Assembly (NCBI GenBank): GCA_964472505.1
Contig: CAYYQW010000018.1
Coordinates: forward strand, 1 to 60,968
Origin: JAYEIA01 sp964472505
GTDB taxonomy: Bacteria > Bacteroidota > Bacteroidia > Bacteroidales > JAADGE01
DNA: 60,968 nt
Reading direction: 5' to 3'
Shown: one piece after another, positions 15,746 through 25,309 of the stretch
How the letters are laid out: the number at the start of each line of letters is the position of its first letter
How positions within the stretch are numbered: the first letter of the stretch is position 1
Position numbers and translations under genes: made by a program
Notes under the pieces: model-generated
What the model saw: only the letters and a program-made list of their open reading frames with translations
The model's database searches: none
What the model was told of the DNA's origin: nothing

Positions 15746-17143
15746 ATGAGCAAACCAAGGAGAGGTTACTCTTCCGTACCGGAGAGTGTACGCCGCTACA
15801 AATTAATGCTTAAAACTCAAGAACGTACCTATTTTGACCTCAGCGAATACGAAGAAATTATAGAGTACTTTTTGGAGCGCCGCCTAATTGAAAAAGCAGA
15901 AGGAGCAATAGGCTATGCGCAAAAAACTTACCCTAATGCAAAAGAAATCTATCTAAAAGAAGCTCAGGTCTTGGTAGAAAAAAAAGATTTTGTTGCAGCT
16001 GAAAATATTTTCAAGGAGCTGCATCCGAAAATGAAAGACCAAGCTGATTTCTACTTCTCATACGGCCACATGTATGCCATAAAAGAAGAATTTGAAAAAG
16101 CTGACCTCTTCTTTACAAAATTTATTAAACTCAGCAGTAATACCAACAAGGCTGATGCCTACTCATCGGTAGCATTTGTATATGTACAAACCGGAGATTA
16201 CGAGACGGCTCTTAAATATCTGAAAAACGGCGAAAAACATTATCCCGAAAGCAGTTATATTCTTTATGACTCAGCTTTTTGTCATGAAAAAGTCGGTAAT
16301 TACGAAAAAAGCATTCGGTATTATGAAAAATACCTGAAAGACCACCCTTTCTCGGCCAATGTATGGTACAATCTGGCCGTAGTGTATAATCTGAATGAAC
16401 AAACCGAAAAAGCAATAGAGGCCTACGATTTCGCATTGGCTTTAGACCCGAAATTTTTGGCTGCTTCAATAAACAAAGCTCATACCGAGCTCAATACCGG
16501 CAAATATGCCAATGCATTAAAATCTTACGAGCATTTCCTGAAATACAAGCCGGAAAGTGCCGAAGCTTTATCCGGCCTCGGAGATTGCTATCGCTTTATG
16601 GCTGATTATGACCAAGCTACGGAATACTACCGAAATGCCTTAAAAGCAGATAAATATTTTGCCAACGCACTCTACGGAATTGCTTTGGTATATTACGAAA
16701 AAGAATATAATTTTGAAGGCTTAAATTTTGTGCTCAGAGCTCTAAAAAAAGATAAACTAAATGCAAGCTATCATTTTCTGGCAGCTTTATTTTTTGACCG
16801 TCTGAATTATAAAGAAAAAGCCGAGCAAAGCTTTATAACGGCGGTAGAAAATAATCCGTTCTCGGTACAAGTATGGATTGCTTTTTCAGATTTATTTGTG
16901 GAAAAAGAAACCGAAAAAGCCATTGCCATACTAAAAGAAGCAGGAGGCTTACTGCCCAATGGCGGGCAAATATACTACCGTTTGGCAGTTATCTTCTACC
17001 AGCTCAAACAGTTGGATGAAAGCGAGAAATATTTGCAGAAAGCTTTATCCGATGAACCGGATTATTTGGAACAGTTTTTGGAAGAGCATCCGGACATAGT
17101 ACAAAATGAAAAGCTGAGAAAGCTGATAGACACTTTTATATAA
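15746..17143 (+). CDS. Tetratricopeptide repeat protein
   Basis: 465 aa, no signal peptide or membrane helix, so probably cytoplasmic. From about residue 50 to the end it consists of roughly a dozen TPR units with the usual small/aromatic pattern (for example AYSSVAFVYVQTGDYETALKY and LSGLGDCYRFMADYDQATEY). TPR arrays mediate protein-protein contacts; the partner cannot be deduced. The DUF368 transporter gene starts 13 bp downstream, and linkage of TPR and DUF368 genes suggests envelope-related work. Confidence 0.8.
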   Translation: MSKPRRGYSSVPESVRRYKLMLKTQERTYFDLSEYEEIIEYFLERRLIEKAEGAIGYAQKTYPNAKEIYLKEAQVLVEKKDFVAAENIFKELHPKMKDQADFYFSYGHMYAIKEEFEKADLFFTKFIKLSSNTNKADAYSSVAFVYVQTGDYETALKYLKNGEKHYPESSYILYDSAFCHEKVGNYEKSIRYYEKYLKDHPFSANVWYNLAVVYNLNEQTEKAIEAYDFALALDPKFLAASINKAHTELNTGKYANALKSYEHFLKYKPESAEALSGLGDCYRFMADYDQATEYYRNALKADKYFANALYGIALVYYEKEYNFEGLNFVLRALKKDKLNASYHFLAALFFDRLNYKEKAEQSFITAVENNPFSVQVWIAFSDLFVEKETEKAIAILKEAGGLLPNGGQIYYRLAVIFYQLKQLDESEKYLQKALSDEPDYLEQFLEEHPDIVQNEKLRKLIDTFI

Positions 17144-17156
17144 TTGACAACAGTTA

Positions 17157-18113
17157 ATGAAAACGATAATAAATTTATTTTTAAAAGGAGCAGCCATAGG
17201 AGCAGCCAATATAGTACCCGGCGTATCCGGGGGAACACTTGCATTGGTAACCGGTATTTTCGAACGCCTGATTGATGCCATAAAATCCTTTGACCTCACG
17301 GCTTTAAAGCTTCTTTTGAAAGCTAAATTTAAAGATTTTGCCAAACATACCGATTTGTTGTTCCTGCTGATTGTATTTTCCGGCGCTCTAATCGGAATTT
17401 TTTCACTGGCTCAGGTACTAAGCTGGCTTTTTAAGGAATACGCCGTATATGTTTGGGCCTATTTCTTCGGGCTGATATTGGCATCGGTTCTTTTTGTTGG
17501 AAGACGGGTGGAAAAATACAATCTCGGCGTCGTTCTTTCTTTTATTATAGGAACGGCAATTGCCGTAAGCTTATCATTAATAAATCCGGCCACCGAAAAT
17601 GATAACTTTTTCTACCTGATACTCTGCGGAATGGCCGGTGTAATAAGTATGATAATGCCGGGGCTTTCCGGCTCATTTATTCTCATACTGATGGGAAATT
17701 ATCAATTGGTGATGATTGATGCCGTAAATGGTTTTGATATGGAAATTCTTCTGCCGGTAGCCATAGGTATCGTAATTGGTTTGCCTGCTTTTTCGGGCAT
17801 GCTCTCCTTTCTCTATAAAAAATACCGAGACATTACCATAGCCACACTTTCCGGCTTCATACTCGGCTCGCTTTTAATTCTTTGGCCTTGGCAAAAACCG
17901 GTTTTTTTGCAAGACGAATTCGGGCTAAATGTACTTAAAAGCAACGGAGAACCAGTAATTGTAGCCTACGACAAATACATACCCGAAGTGATTGATACGG
18001 AAGTACTCATAGCTTTTGCCGTTATGCTGATTGGAATTCTCACAATTTGGGGTATAGAATTTATTGCCTCACGCCTGAAATTAGACAAAGAAGAAAAACA
18101 GCCGGTAGCGTAA
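17157..18113 (+). CDS. DUF368 polyprenyl-phosphate transporter (PopT-like)
   Basis: 318-aa polytopic membrane protein with about eight hydrophobic segments. The N-terminal signature GAANIVPGVSGGTLALVTG (about 16-34) and the internal echo GVISMIMPGLSGSFILILMG (about 162-181) are typical of DUF368, an inverted-repeat transporter family. Members (PopT) have been reported to recycle undecaprenyl phosphate across the cytoplasmic membrane for wall and polysaccharide synthesis. It follows the TPR gene closely and a 52-aa membrane ORF comes next. Confidence 0.85.
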   Translation: MKTIINLFLKGAAIGAANIVPGVSGGTLALVTGIFERLIDAIKSFDLTALKLLLKAKFKDFAKHTDLLFLLIVFSGALIGIFSLAQVLSWLFKEYAVYVWAYFFGLILASVLFVGRRVEKYNLGVVLSFIIGTAIAVSLSLINPATENDNFFYLILCGMAGVISMIMPGLSGSFILILMGNYQLVMIDAVNGFDMEILLPVAIGIVIGLPAFSGMLSFLYKKYRDITIATLSGFILGSLLILWPWQKPVFLQDEFGLNVLKSNGEPVIVAYDKYIPEVIDTEVLIAFAVMLIGILTIWGIEFIASRLKLDKEEKQPVA

Positions 18114-18148
18114 TTAACATAAATTGGCGTGTTAAAGCAAACTTCATA

Positions 18149-18307
18149 ATGCACCAAATACCGATAAAAGAAATTATTATTATTTTGGCAATCCTTTGTT
18201 TGATATGGATTCCCCTGTTGTTTGAAATATATAATGTTATAACAGCCATTTTTATTACCATCGGAGTAATTATCAGCAGTTATTTAGGAGCTAAGTTTTT
18301 GAAGTAA
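18149..18307 (+). CDS. Small two-helix membrane protein
   Basis: 52 aa with two predicted membrane segments (about 9-26 and 30-48) and a short Gly-Ala-Lys tail. It begins 35 bp after the DUF368 stop in the same direction and is probably translated from the same transcript. The in-frame ATG at 18149 was chosen because an upstream extension would run back into the DUF368 gene. No family recognised. Confidence 0.5.
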   Translation: MHQIPIKEIIIILAILCLIWIPLLFEIYNVITAIFITIGVIISSYLGAKFLK

Positions 18308-18398
18308 TCATACAGCGTGTAACCGTTGCAAGCAGCTCTGCAGAAGACAAAAGAGATACCAATAGGATTAATTCCTCACATTCATATTGCAGTTAATC

Positions 18399-19154
18399 AT
18401 GAAAACATACGGACTTATAGGATACCCGCTCGAGCATTCTTTTTCAAAAAAATATTTTACGGCGAAATTTGAGAAAGAAGGTATTTCCGATGCTCGTTAT
18501 GAGCTTTTCCCTTTACCGGATATAAATGACTTTCAAAAACTAATTTTAAGAAATCCGGAGCTCGAGGGCCTAAGCGTTACCATTCCTCACAAAGAAACAG
18601 TTATTCCCTTTTTAAGCGAATTATCCCAAGAAGCCAAAGCCATTGGGGCTGTGAATACCATAAAAATTACACGAAATCAGAATGCTGTTCATACCAAAGG
18701 TTTTAATACCGATGTATATGGTTTCTCAAAATCGCTGAAAGAAAACGGGCATGAATTTCGCCGGGCACTAATTTTAGGAAGCGGCGGTGCATCAAAAGCC
18801 GTGGCTTATGCCCTGACGAAAATAGGAACAGAATACCGTATTGTAACGCGTAATAAAAAGAATAAAAGCAAGCGATTTCTCACTTACAATGAACTCGATA
18901 AATCGGTCATTCGAGAATCAGAACTTATTGTAAACACTACGCCTCTGGGTACATTTCCAAAGCCCGAACAAGCGCCCGATATTCCGTATAACTATTTGAA
19001 TGAAAGTCATTTCCTGTTTGATTTGGTATATAACCCTCCCGAAACTTTATTTATAAAAAAAGGGAAAGCGCAAGGCGCAAGTGCTTCAAACGGCCTTAAA
19101 ATGTTGCATTACCAAGCTGATAAAGCAGCTGAAATATTCGAAATAGGCTTATAA
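18399..19154 (+). CDS. aroE: Shikimate dehydrogenase
   Basis: Reduces 3-dehydroshikimate to shikimate with NADPH, the fourth step of the shikimate pathway. 251 aa from ATG 18399; the N-terminus then matches the family start (MKTYGLIGYPLEHSFSK). The substrate-binding serines lie in HSFSK (13-17), the catalytic lysine is K65 in IPHKE and the paired aspartate is D105 in GFNTDVYG. The dinucleotide loop LGSGGASKAV is near 127-136. It is separate from the aromatic operon at 32-36 kb and has no leader peptide of its own that I can see. Confidence 0.95.
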   Translation: MKTYGLIGYPLEHSFSKKYFTAKFEKEGISDARYELFPLPDINDFQKLILRNPELEGLSVTIPHKETVIPFLSELSQEAKAIGAVNTIKITRNQNAVHTKGFNTDVYGFSKSLKENGHEFRRALILGSGGASKAVAYALTKIGTEYRIVTRNKKNKSKRFLTYNELDKSVIRESELIVNTTPLGTFPKPEQAPDIPYNYLNESHFLFDLVYNPPETLFIKKGKAQGASASNGLKMLHYQADKAAEIFEIGL

Positions 19155-19219
19155 CGGACTGAATAACATTTTCAAAAACATATTTTACAGTTCTTTTCCG
19201 TAACTTTTAAAAATAATGC

Positions 19220-19227
19220 TAAATTTG
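19220..19227 (+). promoter_or_regulatory. -7 promoter element for the response regulator gene
   Basis: TAAATTTG is an exact TAnnTTTG match, 219 bp upstream of the response regulator start. It would imply a long 5' leader; no structure in that leader was recognised and no good -33 element was seen. Confidence 0.35.
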
Positions 19228-19446
19228 CAATGATATATTCGCAAAACACGGCCGTTCGGTCTTTTTTGCAATCTAAAATAAACCAAGCATTGTCAATACA
19301 AATCTTGTGCAGACAAGTAAAAAAGAATCATGCATTATGCGGCCTCGTAAAAAAAACTTATCAAAATACTCAGCTTTTCTCAGAACAAAATAAGTAAATT
19401 CACGTATTAAATTACAGAAGACAAAAGCGTAATAAAAAGAATTCCA

Positions 19447-19878
19447 ATGGACAGAAGTGTAATAAAATTTTTCATAGTAGAAGACGATCATGCTTTCAGA
19501 AGTATTTTAAAAGATATCCTCAGAAAAGTAGAAGAAGGTTTTTTACAAGACGGCGTAAGCTTTGAAATTGAATCATTCTTTTCCATTGCCGAAGCGCAAA
19601 CCCGAATATATACCATGCCGGACATTGTGCTTTTGGATTACTACATTGTAGATGACAACTTTAATCAGGTTACTTCAGATAAGCTTTTGCAGGATATTAT
19701 AGAGTTGGATAAAAACATAAAAGTTATTATTGTATCGGGAGAAGAGAAACCGGATATTGTGAAAAATCTGAAAGCTTTAGGAGCTGCCTATTATATTTCA
19801 AAAAACCCAAAAACCATTGCACGCATTATACCGACCATAAAAAGTTTGGTCAGAAAAAAATTGGCGGAAAAAAAATAA
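19447..19878 (+). CDS. Stand-alone response regulator receiver domain protein
   Basis: 143-aa CheY-like receiver with no output domain. The acidic pocket is E12-D13-D14, the phosphoacceptor is D64 in VLLDYY, the signalling serine is S97 and the invariant lysine K119 in YISKNP. The loop after the phosphoacceptor is slightly longer than in CheY. No histidine kinase gene is adjacent, so its partner is unknown. A strong terminator follows. Confidence 0.88.
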   Translation: MDRSVIKFFIVEDDHAFRSILKDILRKVEEGFLQDGVSFEIESFFSIAEAQTRIYTMPDIVLLDYYIVDDNFNQVTSDKLLQDIIELDKNIKVIIVSGEEKPDIVKNLKALGAAYYISKNPKTIARIIPTIKSLVRKKLAEKK

Positions 19879-19886
19879 TCGCCGAC

Positions 19887-19921
19887 AAAAAAAACCGGGC
19901 TGCTCTCAGCCCGGTTTTTTT
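19887..19921. terminator. Bidirectional intrinsic terminator
   Basis: AAACCGGGCTG-CTCT-CAGCCCGGTTT hairpin with A-run before and T-run after, between the convergent stops of the response regulator and the YfcC-type carrier gene. Confidence 0.9.
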
Positions 19922-19938
19922 GTGCTTTTTTGATTATG

Positions 19939-21570
19939 CTAAAACCCGTTTAGGTCCATTAAAACCGTAGGAATCAGTAAGAGAAACCCTAAAATAATAA
20001 ATACTGCCATAATAGGCGTAATCCATTTTACCCATTTATCGTAAGGGATTTTGGCTACACCCAAAACACCAATCAATACGCCGGAAGTAGGCGTAATCAT
20101 GTTGGTAAAACCGTCGCCTAACTGGAATGCCATTACGGTAGCTTGCCGCGAAAGACCAATATAATCGGAAAATGGTGCCATAATAGGCATGGTAATCGCT
20201 GCTTTAGCCGAACCGGAAGGAATCAATATATTTATTACCGTTTGAATAACATACATGGAGCCGATTGTTGCAACTTTCCCAATACCTTCCATAACTCCGG
20301 CCATATAATATAAAATAGTATCAATCACTTTACCTTCCTGCAAAATAACAATAATGCCTCCGGCAAGGCCTACCACCATGGCAGCTGTCATAATATCTTT
20401 AGTACCTTCTATAAACAGCTTTGTAATTTTATCCGGGTTATAATTCATGGCTATTCCGGCAAATATGCCCATGGCAAAAAACAAAGTAGCAATCTCCATA
20501 ATGTACCAGGCGTAGCCCATTACTCCGATTATCAGATAAATAACGGTAAAGCCCAATAAGTTCAAATTGAAAAAATGAACCGATTTTCGCAAGCTAAAAA
20601 TACCGGAGATTATAAACAAGCCCAAAGTAATCGGCAACATGGGAGCAGTAAATGAACTGTTGCCGACCGTCATTTTGGTCTGGGGTTCGAGATAAGCAAA
20701 TGCACCCAAAGCCAGTACCAAAAAACCAAAAGTAAACCAAGCACTTTTAGGGGTGTAATACTTCACTGCCATATCCTGAGTTTCTTTTTTGCTGCGCCAA
20801 TATTCATCTTCTTTGTAAACCGGTGATTTTTTTGGGTTTTTCCTTATTCGGTTAGCATACCACAACACAAAAGAGATTCCGACAATATTAATCACCAACC
20901 AAGCAAACATGCGATATTCAATTCCCGAGAACAAGGGCAGTTCGGCAATTCCCTGAGCAATGCCGATTGTAAACGGATTGAGCATGGCTCCGGCAAAACC
21001 CAGCCCGGCGGCAAAAAACACCATAGCAACACCGGTTATGGAATCGTAACCCATGGAAATAGCCAACGGCACCAATATGATAATAAATGCTATGGTCTCT
21101 TCGCTCATGCCGAAAATAGCCCCAAAAAGACTGAACATCAACATAATCAAAACAATAATTATATTATTTACTCCTATAAACTTTAAAGCTCTGACTTTCT
21201 CTAATTTTTCGGTAAAATTCAAAAAAGAATAAATTCCGATATCAATGGCTCGTGTGGCATTCATAATCCAAAAAGCCCCGCCCACCAACAAAATAAAAAC
21301 AATAATGCCGGCTTGTTCTTCAAAACCTTTAAATAAAGCGGCAAATACCTCCCATGTCTGGGGTTGGCTTTCAACAAACTCAAATTTCGGCACTTCTTTT
21401 ACTACGCCGTCCGTAATTTCAGTTTCATAAACCGTTTCGGTAGTTTCTTCGCCGCTTTCGCTCACAACGGTTCTGCTTAGGTATTCGCCCCCGGGAATAA
21501 TCCAGGTCATTACGGCAGCAATTATTATTATATAAAAAATCAATACATACGTGTGTGGAATCTTTCTCAT
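19939..21570 (-). CDS. YfcC family carrier (C4-dicarboxylate/basic amino acid carrier type)
   Basis: 543-aa inner-membrane protein with about 12 hydrophobic segments. The N-terminal RKIPHTYVLIFYIIIIAAV and WIIPGGEY, and the conserved GAIFGMSEETIAF and GLGFAGAMLNPFTIGIAQGI stretches, are typical of the YfcC/DUF3360-like anaerobic carrier group of the ion transporter superfamily. An extracytoplasmic acidic loop (about 33-65) follows the first helix. The substrate cannot be told from sequence. It is divergent from hutI with about 150 bp between, which makes an amino-acid-related substrate possible but not shown. Confidence 0.8.
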   Translation of the reverse strand: MRKIPHTYVLIFYIIIIAAVMTWIIPGGEYLSRTVVSESGEETTETVYETEITDGVVKEVPKFEFVESQPQTWEVFAALFKGFEEQAGIIVFILLVGGAFWIMNATRAIDIGIYSFLNFTEKLEKVRALKFIGVNNIIIVLIMLMFSLFGAIFGMSEETIAFIIILVPLAISMGYDSITGVAMVFFAAGLGFAGAMLNPFTIGIAQGIAELPLFSGIEYRMFAWLVINIVGISFVLWYANRIRKNPKKSPVYKEDEYWRSKKETQDMAVKYYTPKSAWFTFGFLVLALGAFAYLEPQTKMTVGNSSFTAPMLPITLGLFIISGIFSLRKSVHFFNLNLLGFTVIYLIIGVMGYAWYIMEIATLFFAMGIFAGIAMNYNPDKITKLFIEGTKDIMTAAMVVGLAGGIIVILQEGKVIDTILYYMAGVMEGIGKVATIGSMYVIQTVINILIPSGSAKAAITMPIMAPFSDYIGLSRQATVMAFQLGDGFTNMITPTSGVLIGVLGVAKIPYDKWVKWITPIMAVFIILGFLLLIPTVLMDLNGF

Positions 21571-21717
21571 AGCAATAATGATTTCAATTTGAACATATAA
21601 AGCCGCTAATATAAAATCATTTCTTAAATCCGGAAAGCCTTTTTTTTAAGTTTTTAAATATGTATATTCGTGGCTCAAACGCTTGCCTGCTGTATTTCAG
21701 GCAAAAAAACATTATGT

Positions 21718-22968
21718 ATGAAAAACCTGTTTAAGAATATAAAACTATTGGTTCAAACCGAAAACACGCCCAAAAGCTTAGTGAAAGGCATAGATATGGC
21801 AAAACTCCGGAATATTTCAAACGCTTTTTTGATAACGGAAGACGACAAAATTCTACAGTTTGGAAAGATGGAAAATTTGCCTTCCGATATACAACCCGAT
21901 AAGGTTTACGATGTTTCGGACAATTTTATTCTTCCCTCCTATTGCGATTCGCACACACACTTAGTATTTGCGGGTAGCCGCGAAATAGAATACAACGATA
22001 AAATACGCGGGCTGTCTTATGAAGAAATTGCTAAGCGCGGCGGAGGCATACTCAACTCGGCCAAGCTGCTCAACGAAACCTCCGAAGATGAACTCTACCG
22101 ACAATCCGAAAAACGTATAAACGAAATTATTACACAAGGCACCGGAGCCGTTGAAATAAAAAGCGGATACGGGCTTACCGTTGAAGGCGAGCTAAAAATG
22201 CTGCGCGTTATTCAGCGCTTGAAAGAAAATAAACCCTTACTGATAAAATCCAGCTTTCTCGGTGCGCATGCCGTTCCCGCTGAATATAAAAAGAATCCGG
22301 GAGCTTACACCGATTTAATAATAAACGAAATGTTGCCCAATGTAGCCAAAGAAAAAACTGCGGATTACATTGATGTATTTTGCGACAAAGGCTTTTTCTC
22401 CAATCAAGATACCGACAAAATACTTGAAGCCGCTGCCAAATACGGCCTTCGCCCAAAAATACATGCCAACGAGTTGGACTATTCCGGAGGCATTCAAACC
22501 GGGGTAAAAAACAATGCTTTATCCGTTGACCATTTGGAATACACCGGCGATGCAGAGATTGAAGCACTAAAAAACTCCGATACCATGCCGGTGATTTTGC
22601 CCGGAGCAGCTTTTTTTCTAAACTTAGTTTATGCCCCGGCTCGCAAAATGATTGATTCCGGCCTGCCGCTCGCCATAGCTTCCGACTACAATCCCGGCTC
22701 CTCCCCTTCCGGCAATATGAAACTGATAATGAGCTTTGGCGCGGTAAATCATAAAATGACCATTAACGAACTCATCAATGCCGTAACCATTAACGGAGCT
22801 TATGCCATGGGTTTAAGCCATACCGCCGGCTCAATAGCCAAAGGCAAGAAAGCAAATTTTTACATTACAAAACCCATTCCCACACTTGAATTTTTACCTT
22901 ATGCATACGGCAGCAATTTAATAAAAGCCGTTTTCCTTAACGGAAAAGAACAGCAATTAAAACTTTAA
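21718..22968 (+). CDS. hutI: Imidazolonepropionase
   Basis: Third enzyme of histidine degradation: hydrolyses 4-imidazolone-5-propionate to N-formimidoyl-L-glutamate. 416 aa from the ATG at 21718. Metal ligands of the amidohydrolase fold are H79 and H81 in CDSHTHLVFAG; EIKSGYGLT, SSFLGAHAVP, ANELDYSGG and SDYNPGSSP are all HutI signatures. ftcD follows 85 bp downstream with its own -7 element. hutH and hutU are not in the window. Confidence 0.96.
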   Translation: MKNLFKNIKLLVQTENTPKSLVKGIDMAKLRNISNAFLITEDDKILQFGKMENLPSDIQPDKVYDVSDNFILPSYCDSHTHLVFAGSREIEYNDKIRGLSYEEIAKRGGGILNSAKLLNETSEDELYRQSEKRINEIITQGTGAVEIKSGYGLTVEGELKMLRVIQRLKENKPLLIKSSFLGAHAVPAEYKKNPGAYTDLIINEMLPNVAKEKTADYIDVFCDKGFFSNQDTDKILEAAAKYGLRPKIHANELDYSGGIQTGVKNNALSVDHLEYTGDAEIEALKNSDTMPVILPGAAFFLNLVYAPARKMIDSGLPLAIASDYNPGSSPSGNMKLIMSFGAVNHKMTINELINAVTINGAYAMGLSHTAGSIAKGKKANFYITKPIPTLEFLPYAYGSNLIKAVFLNGKEQQLKL

Positions 22969-23005
22969 TGTTAAAGAAAATATGCACCTTTATAAGCTAC
23001 TTTCG

Positions 23006-23013
23006 TATATTTG
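23006..23013 (+). promoter_or_regulatory. -7 promoter element for ftcD
   Basis: TATATTTG is an exact TAnnTTTG match, 40 bp upstream of the ftcD start. Confidence 0.5.
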
Positions 23014-23053
23014 GACTTAAATTCATGCATATAAAAACAAAAAATACTGAATA

Positions 23054-24739
23054 ATGAAAAAACTGATTGAATGTGTTCCTAACTTTAGTGAGGGACGAGA
23101 CCTTGATAAAATCAAACAAATTACCGACACCGTAGAAAGCACAGAAGGTGTTAAACTATTGGACGTTGACCCCGGAAAAGCCACTAACCGCACCGTAGTA
23201 ACTTTTGTAGGTGAACCGGAAGCGGTTCTTGAGGCCGCTTTCAAAGCCGTAAAAAAAGCTTCTGAAATAATTGATATGAGCAAACACAGCGGCGAACATC
23301 CCCGGTTCGGAGCTACCGATGTTTGCCCTTTAGTGCCGGTTTCCAATATCAGCATGGAAGAAACCGTAGAATATGCACGAAAACTCGCCAAACGTATCGG
23401 CGAAGAACTCAATATCCCCATCTACTGCTACGAGTTTGCCGCTTATACCGACAAACGTAAAAACTTAGCCAACTGCCGCTCAGGAGAATATGAAGGTTTG
23501 AAAGAAAAACTCAAAAAACCGGAATGGAAACCCGATTTTGGGCCTTCGGAATTCAATGCAAAATCCGGAGCTACCGCCGTAGGAGCCAGAAATTTTTTGG
23601 TAGCTTATAACGTAAACTTAAATACCACTTCCACCCGAAGAGCCAACTCCGTAGCTTTTGATGTAAGAGAAAAAGGCCGGGTGAAGCGTGAAGGCGATAA
23701 AATTACAGGCAAAATAATGCGTGACGAAAACGGAGAACCGCTCCGACAAGCCGGTACGCTTAAAAGTGTTAAAGCCATTGGTTGGTATATTGAAGAATAC
23801 GGAATAGCACAAATATCAATGAACCTGACCGATATTACCGTTACTTCGGTACACAAAGCCTACGAAGAAGTTTATAAAAGTGCAAATAACAGAGGGCTCA
23901 GAGTCACCGGCTCGGAATTGGTGGGTCTCATTCCCAAAGAAGCCATGATAGCCGCCGGGAAATATTTCTTAAAAAAACAAGACCGTTCCTTGGGTATTTC
24001 CGAAAATGAAATCATAAAAATTGCGGTTAAGTCGCTGGGATTGGATGAACTAAAACCCTTCGATCCAAAAGAAAAAATCATTGAATACATGCTCGAAGAC
24101 GAATCGGACAGTCCCTTAGTGAATTGCAAACTCAATGATTTTACTGACAGAACGGCTTCGGAACTTCCGGCACCGGGCGGAGGCTCTATCTCAGCCTACA
24201 TGGGCGCTATGGGCGCAGCTCTCGGCGCTATGGTCGCTAATCTTTCATCGCACAAAAGAGGTTGGGACCACCGCTGGGAAGAGTTTTCCAAAGTTGCCGA
24301 AAAAGGCCAACACTATAAAGAAGCTCTCTTAAGCTTGGTGGACGAAGATACCAAAGCATTTAACAACATTATGAATGCTTTTCGCCTTCCGAAAAATACC
24401 GATGAGCAAAAAAGCATTCGAAAAAAAGCCATACAAGACGCTACGAAACACGCCATAGATGTACCGTTCAAAATCATGGAACTGGCTTACGAATCTATGC
24501 AGGTGATGAAAGAAATGGCCGAAAAAGGGCTTGAGGCTTCCGTAAGCGATGCCGGTGTAGGAGCACTTGCCGCTAAAGCAGCCGTATCGGGCGCATACCT
24601 CAATGTTAAAATTAACCTCTCCGGATTGGATGATAAAAAATTTGCTCAAGATATAAAAGCCAAAGGATTGGAAATTGAGAAAAAAACGGAAAAGCTGCAA
24701 AATGAAATTCTCGAAACGGTTAATAAGAAAATAGACTAA
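23054..24739 (+). CDS. ftcD: Bifunctional glutamate formimidoyltransferase / formimidotetrahydrofolate cyclodeaminase
   Basis: Moves the formimino group from formiminoglutamate (the HutI product) to tetrahydrofolate and then deaminates it to 5,10-methenyl-THF. 561 aa, with the same two-domain fusion as animal FTCD. The transferase half (1 to about 325) starts KLIECVPNFSEGRD and has the catalytic His82 in GEHPRFGATD. The cyclodeaminase half (about 350-561) carries the folate-binding ELPAPGGGSISAYMGAMGAA. Together with hutI it ends histidine breakdown in glutamate plus a one-carbon unit. Confidence 0.96.
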   Translation: MKKLIECVPNFSEGRDLDKIKQITDTVESTEGVKLLDVDPGKATNRTVVTFVGEPEAVLEAAFKAVKKASEIIDMSKHSGEHPRFGATDVCPLVPVSNISMEETVEYARKLAKRIGEELNIPIYCYEFAAYTDKRKNLANCRSGEYEGLKEKLKKPEWKPDFGPSEFNAKSGATAVGARNFLVAYNVNLNTTSTRRANSVAFDVREKGRVKREGDKITGKIMRDENGEPLRQAGTLKSVKAIGWYIEEYGIAQISMNLTDITVTSVHKAYEEVYKSANNRGLRVTGSELVGLIPKEAMIAAGKYFLKKQDRSLGISENEIIKIAVKSLGLDELKPFDPKEKIIEYMLEDESDSPLVNCKLNDFTDRTASELPAPGGGSISAYMGAMGAALGAMVANLSSHKRGWDHRWEEFSKVAEKGQHYKEALLSLVDEDTKAFNNIMNAFRLPKNTDEQKSIRKKAIQDATKHAIDVPFKIMELAYESMQVMKEMAEKGLEASVSDAGVGALAAKAAVSGAYLNVKINLSGLDDKKFAQDIKAKGLEIEKKTEKLQNEILETVNKKID

Positions 24740-24756
24740 GAACACAAATACATCTT

Positions 24757-24798
24757 AAAGCCGGTTTCGCCAAGACAGAATTGGGGAAATCGGCTTTT
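24757..24798 (+). terminator. Probable terminator after ftcD
   Basis: AAAGCCGGTTTC pairs with GAAATCGGCTTT across a loop of about 15 nt. The T-run is short (four), so this is a moderate-strength candidate. Confidence 0.55.
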
Positions 24799-24820
24799 AC
24801 TTCATAAAAAACAAACGATT

Positions 24821-25309
24821 ATGGGAAAGCTGAAAATACAAACTATACTGAGTATAATGTTCATATCCGGATTATTTTTGTCCGGTTGTAACGATAAGCA
24901 GGTTTATAAAGAAATACAGAAAATGCCTAATAAATCTTGGACTAAAGAAAATGTTATTACGTTTAAACCTGACATAAAAGCCGACAAACAAAAGCATCAT
25001 ATCCAATTATTAGTGAGGCATATCTACGGATTTGCACTCACTGAATTTCAGATTCATACAGAAATAGAGACCCCTTCCGGAAAACAAATCGAAAAAACAA
25101 TTACCGCAGAAGTAATGAATGAAAAGCGCGAATACAAAAGCGACTGCTTAGGTGATTATTGCGATTTGGAAGTAACGGTTTACGACAACTTTAGTTTTGA
25201 TGAAACCGGTGTTTACACTTTCAAATTCACACAGCAGACTCACTTAAACCCTTTGCCCTATATTCTTGATATTGGACTTTTAATACAAAAAACAGAAAAG
25301 CATGAATAA
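24821..25309 (+). CDS. gldH: Gliding motility lipoprotein GldH
   Basis: 162-aa lipoprotein. The signal peptide ends in LFLSGC with the lipidated cysteine near residue 23. The body shows the GldH pattern: a C-terminal CLGDYCDLEVTVYDNF followed by a closing strand LPYILDIGLLIQK. GldH is needed for gliding in Flavobacterium but is widespread in non-gliding Bacteroidota, so presence alone does not prove motility. Its last 8 bp overlap the M15 peptidase gene. Confidence 0.85.
   Translation: MGKLKIQTILSIMFISGLFLSGCNDKQVYKEIQKMPNKSWTKENVITFKPDIKADKQKHHIQLLVRHIYGFALTEFQIHTEIETPSGKQIEKTITAEVMNEKREYKSDCLGDYCDLEVTVYDNFSFDETGVYTFKFTQQTHLNPLPYILDIGLLIQKTEKHE

Noticed and set aside
15670..15807. A 45-codon ORF overlapping the start of the TPR gene
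   Set aside because: Basic composition but overlapped by the TPR gene in another frame; no supporting feature.
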